Origin: Pegoplata infirma
Lineage: Eukaryota; Arthropoda; Insecta; Diptera; Anthomyiidae
Length of the DNA: 64,000 nt
Direction of reading: 5' to 3'
Assembly (NCBI GenBank): GCA_963921195.1
Contig: OY992540.1
Span: 73,893,337-73,957,336 of the forward strand
The position numbers and the translations under genes were made by a program. How positions within the stretch are numbered: the stretch's first letter is position 1; the number at the start of each line of letters is the position of its first letter. The notes beneath the pieces are model-generated. The model was not told the DNA's origin and made no database searches. It saw only the letters and a list, made by a program, of their open reading frames with translations. Shown piece by piece: positions 45,985 to 55,783 of the stretch.

Positions 45985-47624
45985 TGGGCAAGGCCACGAA
46001 AAATGAAACCACATAGATTTTTTTTTCTGTCACAAAGCCCAAAATATTTTTTATATTTCAAATGTCAAATATGTATAGAATATGGCATCACTGTATGCCA
46101 GTCCAAAATTGGTGTCTACTTTGACATTTTACATTCTTTTCATAAGTGGCACGTGCAAGGCGTAGTTGGAAAATATATCAATGTCGACGAAAAAGGTAAA
46201 TTTTGTTGTTATTTTTTTGTGCTTTAGACAGATGAATACTTTTTGGATAGAATATAAATCAAACTATTGATGAGCAAGCAAATATGTGTACAAATCTTGG
46301 CTTTTGGAACGCAAATAAATGGTGACGTTACTGACAAATTTTTATAAAATGTTTTTTTATGCATTAACTAATTAGAAAAGAGGTTGGATGAGCTGATTTT
46401 TTTTTAGTATTTTTGAAGTACTTTCATAATCAATGCTTAAATGAAGCATTATTTGCATATAGCAGTGTATTTTTGCAAAATAAGATTGTGTGACGTTACT
46501 GACGAATTTTTTTTATTTTTGTTTTTTTTACTTTTTTGCTTAATAATTTGGTATTTAATTGCTAGACTCGGATTTGTGGTGCACAAAGGGACAAGCGTTA
46601 TGTTGAAAAGCTAAAAGAAAGCAACAAAAACGACGAATGGGCAAGGCCACCGTCAGTAACGTCACGCTCGTTTACATATTTTGGTCATTATCTTTATACA
46701 ATACAATTTTTCTCCTAACTTGAGAGCGGCATATGATAGTTCTCGTCATAACTGTTGTTTCATACGCAGACAATTTTTCTGTATCTCGTTTTGAGGGTTG
46801 AAATTGGTTTTGACCACTTTTGCATCATTAAAATGAAAATTTGTAATTTTTCCCTACTTTTCAGTTTTACCGGCTATTTAGTACGAAGAATGTCGAATTG
46901 ATTTCTGTTTTTCTTTTTCTTTTGCGAAATATTTGATGCAAAACTGGTCAAAAACCAATTTCAACCCTCAAGCTATACACATCATTGAAGAGATAATTTA
47001 AATAACTAACACTCTATCATACAAAAATCAGCTCTAAAGGGCAAGCCCGATTTACTACAATTTTTTTATGAGATTAGTGCGATAAGTGTTTTTGTCTTAA
47101 TATCTCTCCAGGGTTGCATCTTAAAACTCCTCTACTATGATTTTTTTCGCCGTGTAGGGTCCCTCTATTAACCCAAGAAAAAAAAGACCCGAAAATCGTA
47201 ACGAAATTCGTACGTGTGACGTTACTGACATTTCGCGTAACGTTACTGACACTGCTTTTATGTCATTTACTTGATTAAAACATAAAATATTAAGCCCACC
47301 TTTTGGATAAAAATCATCTTGTATCCTTCCTTTTTTGAAATTCTGGGCAATAATAAACATGAACTCTTTTAATTCGCTCATTTTTACACAAACGTTCAGT
47401 TACCTCCAAACACACTTCCAAAATCCGGTGACGTTACTGACAGCTTAAAATGGTCATAACTTCACAACAAAACGAGATACAGCAAAATTGTCTGCGTATG
47501 AAACAACAGTTATGACGAGAACTTTCATTTGCCGCTCTCAAGTTGGGAGAAATAATTGTATTTTATAAAGATATTGACCAAAATATGTAAACGAGCGTGA
47601 CGTTACTGACGGTGGCCTTGCCCA
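45985..47624. mobile_element. TA-flanked TIR element with repeated GTGACGTTACTGAC
   Basis: The ends TGGGCAAGGCCAC and GTGGCCTTGCCCA are a perfect 13-bp inverted repeat. The intact Helentron-like copies read ACTTATATATACCC here, so a TA was duplicated on insertion. GTGACGTTACTGAC occurs at 46322, 46490, 46652 (inverse), 47216, 47428 and 47597, and partly at 47237. A coding-like fragment lies at 46051-46196 and 46567-46637. No complete transposase frame is seen. The TA target suggests Tc1/mariner-type or another TA-specific integrase. Confidence 0.75.
46638..47624. mobile_element. Inner foldback with the same ends
   Basis: TGGGCAAGGCCACCGTCAGT starts at 46638 and pairs with the right terminus of the outer element. 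The arms continue for about 170 bp through ACGAGCGTGACGTTACTGAC and TTATGACGAGAAC. A second small hairpin lies at 46794-46968 (GAGGGTTGAAATTGGTTTTG and its inverse). The outer left end therefore shares the right end with this inner unit, as if a longer element acquired or generated a foldback derivative. Confidence 0.65.
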
Positions 47625-47655
47625 TATACCCTCTATCACTAGAGTGGAGGGTATA

Positions 47656-48185
47656 AAAATTTGATGAAAAAAAAAAAATTTGATGAAAAAAAAAAAAAAA
47701 ATTGATGAAAAAAAAGAAAAACAAAATTTTGATATAAAAAATAAAAAATTTGTTAAAAAAAAATAATGATAAAAAAATGATGAAAAAAAAAATTGATGAA
47801 AAAAAAAATTTAATGGATAAATAAAATTTGATGGAAAAACAATTGATGAAAAAAAAAAAATTGATGAAAAAAAAAATTTATGGAAAAAAAAAATTGATGG
47901 AAAAAAAAATTGATGCAAAAAAAAAATTGATGAAATAAAAAAATTTTGTCGAAAAATAATTATGTTACTTTTTATTCACCAGCTGCTGAAAAACGGTTTT
48001 ATTCACCACGAGGTGAATTATTATCCAAGTTACAAACCCAAGCTATTAAAATTTTTGGTTTTAAGAAAATGAAAATAGTAATTCTTGTTTTCCTTTTCGT
48101 TAATTGTTAGCTTATTTAGTCAAACTGAGGTGGCGTCTTTCAACTTTTTTATTAGACACCAGCCTAAAAACATCATGTTAAAAAA
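47656..48185 (-). repeat. Dispersed repeat with TTCACC hairpin and GATGAAAA array, copy 2
   Basis: This is the inverse-oriented relative of 15440-16125. The GATGAAAAAAAA array (47656-47955), the TTCACCACGAGGTGAATTAT hairpin region, and AGTCAAACTGAGGTGGCG with AGACACCAGCC follow in order. The array continues on the other side of the Helentron-like insertion (44760-45082). Confidence 0.6.
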
Positions 48186-49098
48186 TTTTGTGATTAGAAA
48201 AATTTTAAATTTTTTTTCAGGACTTGGAACGTTTTGTTTTTTGGAACGTTTTGTATGTTTTTTTTTTGTGTCCGGGAAAATTTTTATAAAAAAAACTTTC
48301 AAACTTTGTCAGAAAATTTTTTTAAATCATTTAAATGAAATTTTTACACCAAAATCCAAAAATAATTTTGTAAGGGAAAATTTTAAAAAATTTTTTGGGA
48401 CTTTAAAAATTTAGGTTTTGTCTATTGTCTCCTTTCATCACATTAAAGATCAGAATCTTCAATATGATGAACTTTATCATCAAGCTTGATGACAGCAAGT
48501 GATGAGACCATTTCATCAATATAAAGAAAAATGTTTCTTTTAATGTAATTTTTTTATTAACAGCCCACTCTAATGTACTACAACAAGGGCACCAGAAAAA
48601 TGTTTATAGGCTACAAAATTTATTTTAATGTTTGGTAACTGGTCTCTTCTTCTATTTTTTTTTTTTTTTTGTTTTTTTTTTTTTGTCAGTTGTTTTTTTC
48701 TCTGACCAACACAATTTTTGTTGCCAAATTATTAACATATTTTTTATGTTGTTTTGCAAGTTGTTGTTACCCTTTTATTTAGTGATTTTTTTTTTCATTT
48801 TTATTCATTGTTGGAATGTTCTTCTGGTTGTCTGGTTTATTTATTTTATTCATTTAGCAACAATATCTTGTTATTTGAAAATTTATTAAATTACGCGTAT
48901 CATTATGCCATTCATGTTTATGGTGTTTGTAGAAATAAAACCAAAACAAATTATATGTGTATAGTGTTGGTTTGATTTCTTGGCAAATATTATCTAAGCA
49001 TAATATTACGTACTTATATAATGACCGAATTTGAAAATATGCTTTTAAATGTTAATAATATTGAAATTTATTTAAATGTTTACCATCTATTTTAAAAT
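48186..49098. other. Unassigned stretch
   Basis: CCACTCTAATGT at 48565-48576 looks like an element boundary seen elsewhere in the window. The following 500 bp are T-rich and may be unique host DNA. The open frames here are low-complexity. Confidence 0.3.
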
Positions 49099-49653
49099 CA
49101 TCAACTGATTCTTATAGATTTTTCTCTCCTGAATCCAAATATGCCATCCAATTTTTTCTAGCAGGTACAGTTTTTGAGATATCCTTGTTATAAAGTCAAA
49201 AAACCAATAACTTTTTTAGTGGCTCACTGTCACAGAATAGGGCTTGATTTCATATAAAATGGACCTCCTGATTCCAAAACTGCAATCCAAATTTTTCTAG
49301 CATATTCTGTTTTCGAGATATTTGCGTTTAAAAATTTTTCCACGCGAAAATCTCGAACGCGAATATCTCGAAAACGGAACATTTTTTTTTAGATAAACCT
49401 TATTTTGGTTATTATTGAATCGCCTTTCTTAGTCCTAACTATAAGTATTTAAATCTTATAGATCTTACTTAAAATTAAAACGGAACTTAAAAAGGGAACA
49501 CGCTAGAGAAATTTCTTGGAAGAACCATAACTGTGGAAATTATTGGTTTTTTGACAATTTAACAGCGAATATATGTATCAAAAACGGTAAGTGTTACAAA
49601 AAAATGGATGGCAGATTTGGATTTAGGAGAGCAAAATTTATAATAATCAGTTG
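49099..49653. mobile_element. Imperfect foldback
   Basis: ATCAACTGATTCTTATAGAT at the left is matched by an inverse copy near ATAATAATCAGTTGGAT at the right. The arms of about 150-250 bp share TCCTGAATCCAAATATGCCA and AAAACCAATAA. The arms are clearly more diverged than in the other foldbacks, so it is older. Confidence 0.55.
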
Positions 49654-50027
49654 GATATTTCACTGGGAAGTTTTTGTTGTCGAACAGTGTAATTATTCAG
49701 CAATAACTCGAAAACAGGATCAGCTAGGATTTTCGTGTTAACGACTTTTAAAGTTCAAAATAAAAAGGATTGAAATGCCATTAGCCGATTTTGTCAAAAT
49801 TTTAAGACAACCTAAAAATGCTTGAAGAGGGTTGTGGTGAGTAATTTGAATTTTTACCACGCTCATGAAATAATCACTCCCACGAAGACTCACGAAATTA
49901 AAATAAACAAATTTTTTTTTGTCGATTTCTTGCACAAAAAGTATTTAATTTCCCAAAAACCATAATTATAATTTACTTAAATCACAATTTTGTTTTAATT
50001 AACCTCTAAATTCAATATGATAAAGAT
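49654..50027. other. Unassigned, weak ACTCAC traces
   Basis: Around 49830-49905, TCATGAAATAATCACTCC and GACTCACGAAATT recall the ACTCAC-rich hAT-like MITE but are too short to assign. Otherwise nothing is recognised. Confidence 0.3.
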
Positions 50028-50421
50028 TTTTATACCCTCCAACCACTGTATGGGGTATACTCACTTTGTCATTCCGTGTGTAACGCATCGAAATATCGGT
50101 CTAGGACCCCATAAAGTATATATTTTATTGATCAGTGATCGATTCTAAGACATTCTAGCGATCTCCGTCCGTCCGTCTGTCCGTCTGTAGAAGACACGAT
50201 ACAGTCCAAAATAAAAGAGCTAGACTTCCGAAGTTTGGCACGAATATGTCCTATATTCCTAGGCAGGTTAAGTTCGGAAATGGGGAAAATCGGATCAAGG
50301 GGAAAAAAGTTCCCCCTTGGAGAACTAAACCAACCTAAGAAAACCCGCAATTTTTGAAGGGTTTTTTGTACTTTTGCTAAGCAAATGCAACATTCTTCCC
50401 ACCAAAAACTACTGCTTCGCC

Positions 50422-50476
50422 GTAAGCAGGTTTGTAAGGGAATGTTGAGTTGCCATTCCCTTACAAACCTGCTTAC
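50422..50476. repeat. Perfect 23-bp-arm hairpin
   Basis: GTAAGCAGGTTTGTAAGGGA and its exact inverse complement flank a 9-base loop (TTGAGTTGC). It is not followed by a T-run terminator and is more likely transposon-related. Confidence 0.8.
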
Positions 50477-50917
50477 GTATGGCATGATATTTGGTCGCAA
50501 TGTCCCACTTTAGAGCATTTCATCCGAGCGCTTATTTCAGCGCAATAAAAATGTAATGAAATCATACCTTCTTAGAAGCTTACTAGGTGCATTTTTGTAA
50601 GCATATTGGATGCTCAGAAATCATTGCTACAATAAAGCACAAAAATAATGTATTACCATCACTAAAGTCTTCATGCCTGAAAAGTTTGTATGAAGGAAGT
50701 GCTCCTCGTAGGCACACAAATAACACTACAGTTTTAATGTCTGAATAGTGTGTAGTCGAAACTTTTGTTTTCACTTTTGCACATGCGTACACGTCTGTTC
50801 ACAAAAACACAAAATATCAACTGAATTAAAATTGTATTTTTTTATTGCGTCATCCAAATTTTCGTTTTGCTGTTTGATGCTCGTAAGTCATCGTATAATT
50901 CATAATTTTTTCTCTCT

Positions 50918-50955
50918 GCCTTACGGTAGTGCATACTAGATGCACTACTGTAAGC
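50918..50955. repeat. GTAGTGCAT palindrome 1
   Basis: GCCTTACGGTAGTGCAT is followed, after ACTAG, by ATGCACTACTGTAAGC. One mismatch is seen. It is a relative of the perfect version at 51016. Confidence 0.7.
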
Positions 50956-51015
50956 GAATGTATTTAAAAATGTCTGTTTACATTCGTAATTTACCGAAAA
51001 ATTTATATTTCTATC

Positions 51016-51060
51016 TCTGCCTTACAGTAGTGCATCTAGTATGCACTACTGTAAGGCAGA
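51016..51060. repeat. GTAGTGCAT palindrome 2, perfect
   Basis: TCTGCCTTACAGTAGTGCAT and its exact inverse complement flank the centre CTAGT. Perfect 20-bp arms with a five-base loop could extrude as a cruciform. Confidence 0.85.
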
Positions 51061-51311
51061 AATATCTATGTGCTGAAGACGAAGCGCTTGTGTATGCCAG
51101 ACAAATTATGAACTGCTTCCACAATCTCGATTATTTTTTGCTGGGTTGTCTCAAAAGAAGTTCAAAATCGCCAGGGGAAGGTGCCCCTAACGTCTCCCAC
51201 CAACCCCCCCAAAAAAAAGACGCCCCTGGATTTTTTTTTATATTGGTTTTTACATTTGGAGGGTATAAAAGATTCGGCACAGCCGAATGTAACACTCTCA
51301 CTTGTTTTAAT

Positions 51312-51486
51312 TGTTTTCTGTTTCATATATCACATAAAAATCACTCAAACTCACGAAAAAAAAAATACTCACACACGAAACTATTTTTTTTGCTAATCAA
51401 GCACACTTACAATCACGTAAGTAAAACAAAATTTCACTCATGATCACGGGTGAGTCACGAAAAAATCATATCACATTCACATCTCT
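51312..51486. repeat. ACTCAC-rich remnant of hAT-like MITE
   Basis: ATCACTCAAACTCACGAAAA, CTTACAATCACGTAAGTAAA and CATGATCACGGGTGAGTCAC resemble the interior of 12230-12721. CATCTCT at the right may be a decayed terminus. Both ends are too worn for a target duplication. Confidence 0.5.
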
Positions 51487-51734
51487 ACTTGAGACAGTTT
51501 TTCATTTTACCTTAATTTGGGCCAAACAAGATAATTTTTACTCGTGGCGCCCTTCGATCAAAATTTTGGATTTTTGGAAAAATTGCATCAATGTTTTGGA
51601 TTTTTAAAAAATTAAATAATAAAACACAAATTTATTCTGCGATTCATTTGTTTTATTAATTTCGACATGTTTTAAAAATATGAATATAAAAATATATCTA
51701 AAATCGGTCTAACGGTTTTCGAAATATCGCCATT
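51487..51734. other. Unassigned, probably part of the Tc1-like relic
   Basis: The stretch lies downstream of the transposase fragment on its strand. I cannot recognise conserved transposase motifs in it. Confidence 0.3.
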
Positions 51735-52141
51735 TTTCTGCAGAGATTAAGGCGCTGCTTACTACATTTGGCCTTCAGCGATTAGTTTTTGCATAATTTT
51801 CGACGAGATATAAACTCACTTGACTTTTAAACGCGACGGACTGTACAAATACTCGCATTAACGCCACTTTCTTTGAGAATTTTGAAAGATGTCGGCGTAG
51901 AATTTGGGGGAATTCTTAAAATTGTTGTCGATCTCGTTGATCTCGTTGCCCTTTGAGTTTGCCCATTCATATTTTTTCCATAGTTCTGAAGGTTATTTAG
52001 ATAATTGCATACAGCAGTTTTTTTCACCTTTATTATTTCCGCGATTTCAACGACCTTTAACACTTTGAAGTTCAAAGTCAGCACTTTTTCCTTTTCGGGA
52101 GAGCTAAGAGCTTTGGGAGTCCCATTTTTATTGAAATTCAA
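51735..52141 (-). pseudogene. Tc1/mariner-type transposase, N-terminal relic
   Basis: The minus-strand frame 52141-51827 gives 104 residues beginning MNFNKNGTPKALSSPEKEKV. It is a helix-turn-helix DNA-binding region in the style of Tc1-like transposases: a basic N-terminus, an 'EIAEIIKVKKTAVCNYL' recognition-helix segment, a Thr/Arg-rich linker, and a second segment ending in 'NASICTVRRV', where family members have a ST(V/I)RR motif. A stop follows. Homology-like residues continue in another frame with more stops to about 51735, and the DDE catalytic domain is missing. This is a dead fragment of about a third of the usual 340 residues. Confidence 0.65.
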
Positions 52142-52642
52142 AACAAAACTGTTTTGTTTTTATTGTTTGAGGGATTGCTATTCATTACAAAATGGATTCA
52201 GGTCCTACTTGGTCTGTATTCCAAAATTCCTTATTCAAGTGATTAAAAAAAAACTTGTGATTTTTTAACAAGTTGCGGAAAAATATTTTGTTAAAGGACT
52301 TTTTGCAGTCTTTTGATATTGTTATTATTTGTTATTATCAATGCATTTTTTTATATTTTTGCGATTAAAAAATAATCTCACGTTTTTATTTTATTATTCT
52401 TAATAGGATGTAGACTCAGAAAAAAATTAAAAAAAAAATATTTGGTCAGATTAGACCCATTTTTTCAAATAAAATAAAGTTAATCCTAATCTTAATCCAT
52501 TTCAAAAAACAAGGCTTTAGACTCTGAGACCTTTTCTATAGGAAAAATATTTCAGAAGTTTAGACCTTTTCTATAAGACAATCTAAGACATTTTTTTAAA
52601 AGAAAATGTCTTAGATTCTCTTAAATTTTTTTTTATACGAAT
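52142..52642. other. Unassigned stretch
   Basis: A hairpin TAAGACATTTTTTTAAAAGA / TCTTTTAAAAAAATGTCTTA-like pairing lies near 52580-52620. No gene or other structure. Confidence 0.3.
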
Positions 52643-52743
52643 AAGGCTGGATTACTCAATGCCTCGTTATAAAATAACTCTCCGTTAAATTTAACTTTTT
52701 CATACAAATTTTGACATAAGGCTCCGTTAAATCCGCCCTAAAT
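52643..52743 (+). mobile_element. Small MITE, GGCTGGATTACTCAATG family, copy 1
   Basis: It starts TAAGGCTGGATTACTCAATG, includes TTATAAAATAACTCTCCGTT and ACATAAGGCTCCGTTAAAT, and ends CCGCCCTAA. It is the inverse relative of 58384-58527 with a deletion near the right end. Confidence 0.6.
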
Positions 52744-52956
52744 TTTTAAAATTTGGCAATCTTTTTTCTATAGAAAAAATCATATTAAATAAGAATTGAG
52801 CACTAAAAATCTTAACTAATGCTTCAAATCCGACCTGAGGTTCCCTGAAAAAATTTTTTTTAGTAAAAAAAAAGAAACATTTTACCCCCCCCAAATTCCA
52901 AGAGCTTGATCCGCGTCTACTCTAATGTGACATGTCATTTAGGTTATAAAGGACCG

Positions 52957-53009
52957 TGCTCACCCTCCCTGCAGGAAAGTTAAGTCGAATTTAGCTTTTT
53001 ATACTTGTT
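52957..53009 (+). mobile_element. Helentron-like 3' end
   Basis: The stretch AAGTTAAGTCGAATTTAGCT with ATACTTGTTA matches the terminal segment of 27871-28860. The stem is half lost and no 5' part is nearby. Confidence 0.4.
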
Positions 53010-53895
53010 AATCATGTAAAGTGAAAAGTGGCGTTATAATTTGATATAAGTACATTAGGGTGGCAGCTATTTTGCAAAACTTCGAATTTGAAGGAGTGCA
53101 CCCCTAATTTTTATTACATTTGGTCTAAAAATGCTATGCTAAAAAACTCAGCCAAATCGAACAACGTCAACACGAGGCGCATCGAGGTCAAAGGTCAAAG
53201 GTCAAAAAATAGCCATATTTTGATGAAAAACAATAAATAAATGGTGTTGTTTTTTGAATATATTGTTAAAAAGTGGTACACGAGTTGTTTTTAGTATAAG
53301 AAGATAAATTAAAAATTTTCGGGTTTTCAAAAATTAACCCTTGTAAGTCTTTCGGGGTCAAAATGACCCAATTTTCACAAAATGACCCCTAAAACACGAA
53401 AATCAGCCCCAATTTTCTAAATTTATTAAAAAAAAACCAATGTAAATCCATATTTATATTCTATTCTATCATAAATACTCAGATATGAAATACTGTCTTT
53501 CTAGGATGTCATTAACCCGTTTCACGGTAAGGCCAAAAATATGCATTTTATTTGGCGTAGTTCTCAAAACTGATATTTTGGTTTTTTCAAAATTTTCTTA
53601 AACAAAATTAGGAAAAATGCTGAAAAAACCACAGAATCTTATAAAATATATGTTAACATATAAAAAAAATTTTTTTTGGGGGATATCCCTCGGATAGTTT
53701 GGCGGGGGCATCGATTTAAACTCAGCGGAATTCGAGGAAAATGCCTTGTTTGCCCACAATTTATTCAATATGGAAAAAATTTGGTAAATATTTTAAAATT
53801 TGACAAAGTCAGTGCCATAAATTATTAAAAACTATGTTAGACATTAACCCTAAACGTTTTAGAAAAATAGAATAATATTAACCCGGTTTTTATTC

Positions 53896-53908
53896 GGGTC
53901 AAAGGTCA
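53896..53908 (+). promoter_or_regulatory. DR1 nuclear-receptor-like motif
   Basis: GGGTCAAAGGTCA fits the DR1 site bound by HNF4/USP-type receptors. The mirror copy is TGACCTTTGACCC at 55002-55014 in the right arm. A triple half-site AGGTCAAAGGTCAAAGGTCA is present at 53185-53204 in the left arm only. Motif match only. Confidence 0.25.
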
Positions 53909-53984
53909 AATTTAGGGATATTTGGATTTTTTTTTGGAAAAATGCATCTAAATATGAAATGTTTATTGCGATTTTTTATAAAAC

Positions 53985-54915
53985 TTGGTATAATTATTGT
54001 ACGAGCTCAGAAAAATAATTATTTAATTTTTTTAAAATTAACCCATAAATGAACATGGGTTCAAAATGGCCCAGCACATTAAAATTTCTTTAAATAGATT
54101 TTTATTTTTTTTTTGATTTGTATAAAACTTGTTATGATTATGTGCGAGGTCAGAAAACTAATTATTTGATTTTTTTTAATTAACCCATAAATGAACATTG
54201 GGTCAACATTGCCCAGCACGTAAAAAATTCTTAATATAGTTTTTTTTATTTTTTTTTTCTATTTCTATAAAACTTGTAATTATTTTTATGCGACGTCTGA
54301 AAAAATAATTATTTGATTTTCATTGTTCATTTATGAGTTAATTAAAAAAAATATCTGACCTCGAACAACGATTATATCAAGTTTTATCGAAATCGAAAAA
54401 AAAAAATCATTAAGCATTTTTAACGTGCCCCCATGTTCATTTATGGGTTAATTAAAAAAATCAAATAATTAGTTTTCTGACCTTGCACAATTTTTATACC
54501 AAGTTTTATAGAAATAAAAAATATATATATTAAGAATTTTAACGTGCTGTGTCATTTTGACCCCTTGTTCGTTTATGGGTTAATTTAAGAAAATCAAATA
54601 ATTATTTTTTTAGACGTCGCATAAAAATAATAACAAGTTTTAAAGAAATAGAAAAAAAAAATAAAAAAAAACTATATTAAGAATTTTTAACGTGCTGGAC
54701 CATTTTGACCCCATGTTCATTTATGGGTTAATTAAAAAAATCAAATAATTAGTTTTCTGACCTCGCACATAATCATAACAAGTTTTATACAGATCGAAAG
54801 AAAATATAAAAATCTATATAAAGAAATTTTAATGTGCTGGGCCATTTTGACCCCATGTTCATTTATGGGTTAATTTTAAAAAAATTAAATAATTATTTTT
54901 CTTAGCTCGTACAAT
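53985..54915. repeat. Tandem units of about 130 bp at the palindrome centre
   Basis: The phrase TTCATTTATGGGTTAATT, with AAATCAAATAATTAGTTTTC, CTGACCTCGCACA and AACAAGTTTTATA, recurs about three times per arm. It points inward from both sides and inverts near 54350. Units differ by indels in A/T runs. Confidence 0.7.
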
Positions 54916-55185
54916 AATTATACCAAGTTTTATAAAAAATCGCAATAAACATTTCATATTTAGATGCATTTTTCCAAAAAAAATCCAAATATCCCTAAAT
55001 TTGACCTTTGACCCGAATAAAAACCGGGTTAATATTATTCTATTTTCCAAAAACGTTTAGGGTTAATGTCTAACATAGTTTTTAATAATTTATGGCCCTG
55101 ACTTTTTATTTTAAAATATTTACCAAATTTTTTCCAAATTGAATAAATTGTGGGCAAAAAAGGCATTTTCCTCGAAATCCGCTGA

Positions 55186-55783
55186 CAAGTGAAGTCTCCC
55201 TGGTGTCACCCTCCGATCTTCATGAAATTTGAATATGTTGTTAAGAACGAAAATTAATTCGACACGTATTTTTTTTAGCGGCCCAAATTCATTCTTAGGG
55301 GGGGTCGATTTGTATGGGGGGAAATTGATATTTTTCAGTTTTTTACGATTTACGCCTATTTAAACAAAATTAATATAGGCATGTGTAGTATCAGATTAAA
55401 GGTATTAAAAATACCTATCTCGTGGTGCTAACAACGGGCCAAAGAAATTAATATTTTTCGACTTATTAACAAAAATGTCCAAAAATTTTAATATTTTACT
55501 CAATATGACGAAAAGTTGTGCATGTTTGGACACGTTCTTAGCATACGTAGATAGGTTTTCCAAAGACCTTTCATTTGGTATGTAACATGACTAGGTTTCT
55601 TTGCATGATATTGGAAATAACCGAAAAAAACTGAAAAATGGCCTTTGCTTTCCCCCTCCTTTTTACCCCCTAAATATGAATTTGGGCCGCTAAAAAAAAT
55701 ACGTGTCCCTTTATTTTGTCTGATCTACAAAATAAAACCAATTCCATAAAGATCCGCGGGTGACACCATGGAGACTTCCCTTG
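55186..55783. mobile_element. 598-bp foldback with 3-bp TSD and preserved empty site
   Basis: CAAGTGAAGTCTCCCTGGTG at the left pairs with CACCATGGAGACTTCCCTTG at the right. The arms extend over about 270 bp (ACGTATTTTTTTTAGCGGCC and its inverse). TGA flanks both ends (55183-55185 and 55784-55786). The matching place in the left arm of the large palindrome (TCA at 53722-53724) has no insertion and one copy of the triplet. The insertion therefore postdates the palindrome. A 3-bp duplication recalls PIF/Harbinger-type or Chapaev3-type transposons, but the termini are not diagnostic. Confidence 0.85.

Larger units (their letters stand above)
45083..47655 (-). mobile_element. Helentron-like element carrying a TA-flanked insertion
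   Basis: On the minus strand the 5' end is ATACCCTCCACTCTAGTGAT and the 3' end is GATTCGGCAAAGTCGAATTT, then CTACTTGTTTT. The (GTCY)n block lies at 45888-45912. It is collinear with 27871-28860, including the TTTGAGTGTAAAA minisatellite. The insertion at 45985-47624 splits its 5' region. Confidence 0.7.
50405..51110. mobile_element. Insertion with repeated GTAAG/CTTAC palindromes
   Basis: Relatives of the host element lack this segment. It holds three strong hairpins (50422-50476, 50918-50955 and 51016-51060) and further single GTAAGC/GCTTAC motifs at 50578-50602. The edges are approximate and show no clean TIR. An open frame on the minus strand (50583-50792) is not recognised. Confidence 0.5.
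50028..51306 (+). mobile_element. Helentron-like element, second subtype, interrupted
   Basis: It begins TTATACCCTCCAACCACTGT, has GTCATTCCGTGTGTAACGCA and CTAGCGATCTCCGTCCGTCC, and ends with the stem-loop GATTCGGCACAGCCGAAT and CACTCTCACTTGTTTTA. The phrase TTGGCACGAATATGTCC and the CCCCTTGGAGAACTAAACCA block define a subtype shared with 8303, 30685, 36245 and 58763. About 700 bp with several hairpins (about 50405-51110) interrupt it. Confidence 0.65.

Noticed and set aside
47121..47381. 86-residue minus frame beginning MSELKEFMFIIAQ
   Set aside because: Attractive start, but it spans two GTGACGTTACTGAC repeats and has no recognisable domain. Kept only as part of the element description.
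44947..47918. Long Phe-rich open frames on the minus strand (44947-45184 and 47538-47918)
   Set aside because: They are translations of GATGAAAAAAAA arrays. Low complexity and no start or domain context.
48085..48414. 109-residue plus-strand frame
   Set aside because: Phe/Lys-rich translation of T/A runs over a dispersed repeat edge. No domain pattern.
50422..50476. Intrinsic terminator
   Set aside because: Perfect hairpin but no following T-run, and bacterial-type terminators are not expected in this genome.
50132..50500. 122-residue minus frame
   Set aside because: It crosses the (GTCY)n block and repeat body of a Helentron-like element and enters the 50422 hairpin.
50940..51443. 167-residue plus frame, the longest in the window
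   Set aside because: It starts inside a palindrome and crosses an insertion junction, a Helentron-like 3' end and an ACTCAC remnant, so it cannot be a single gene.
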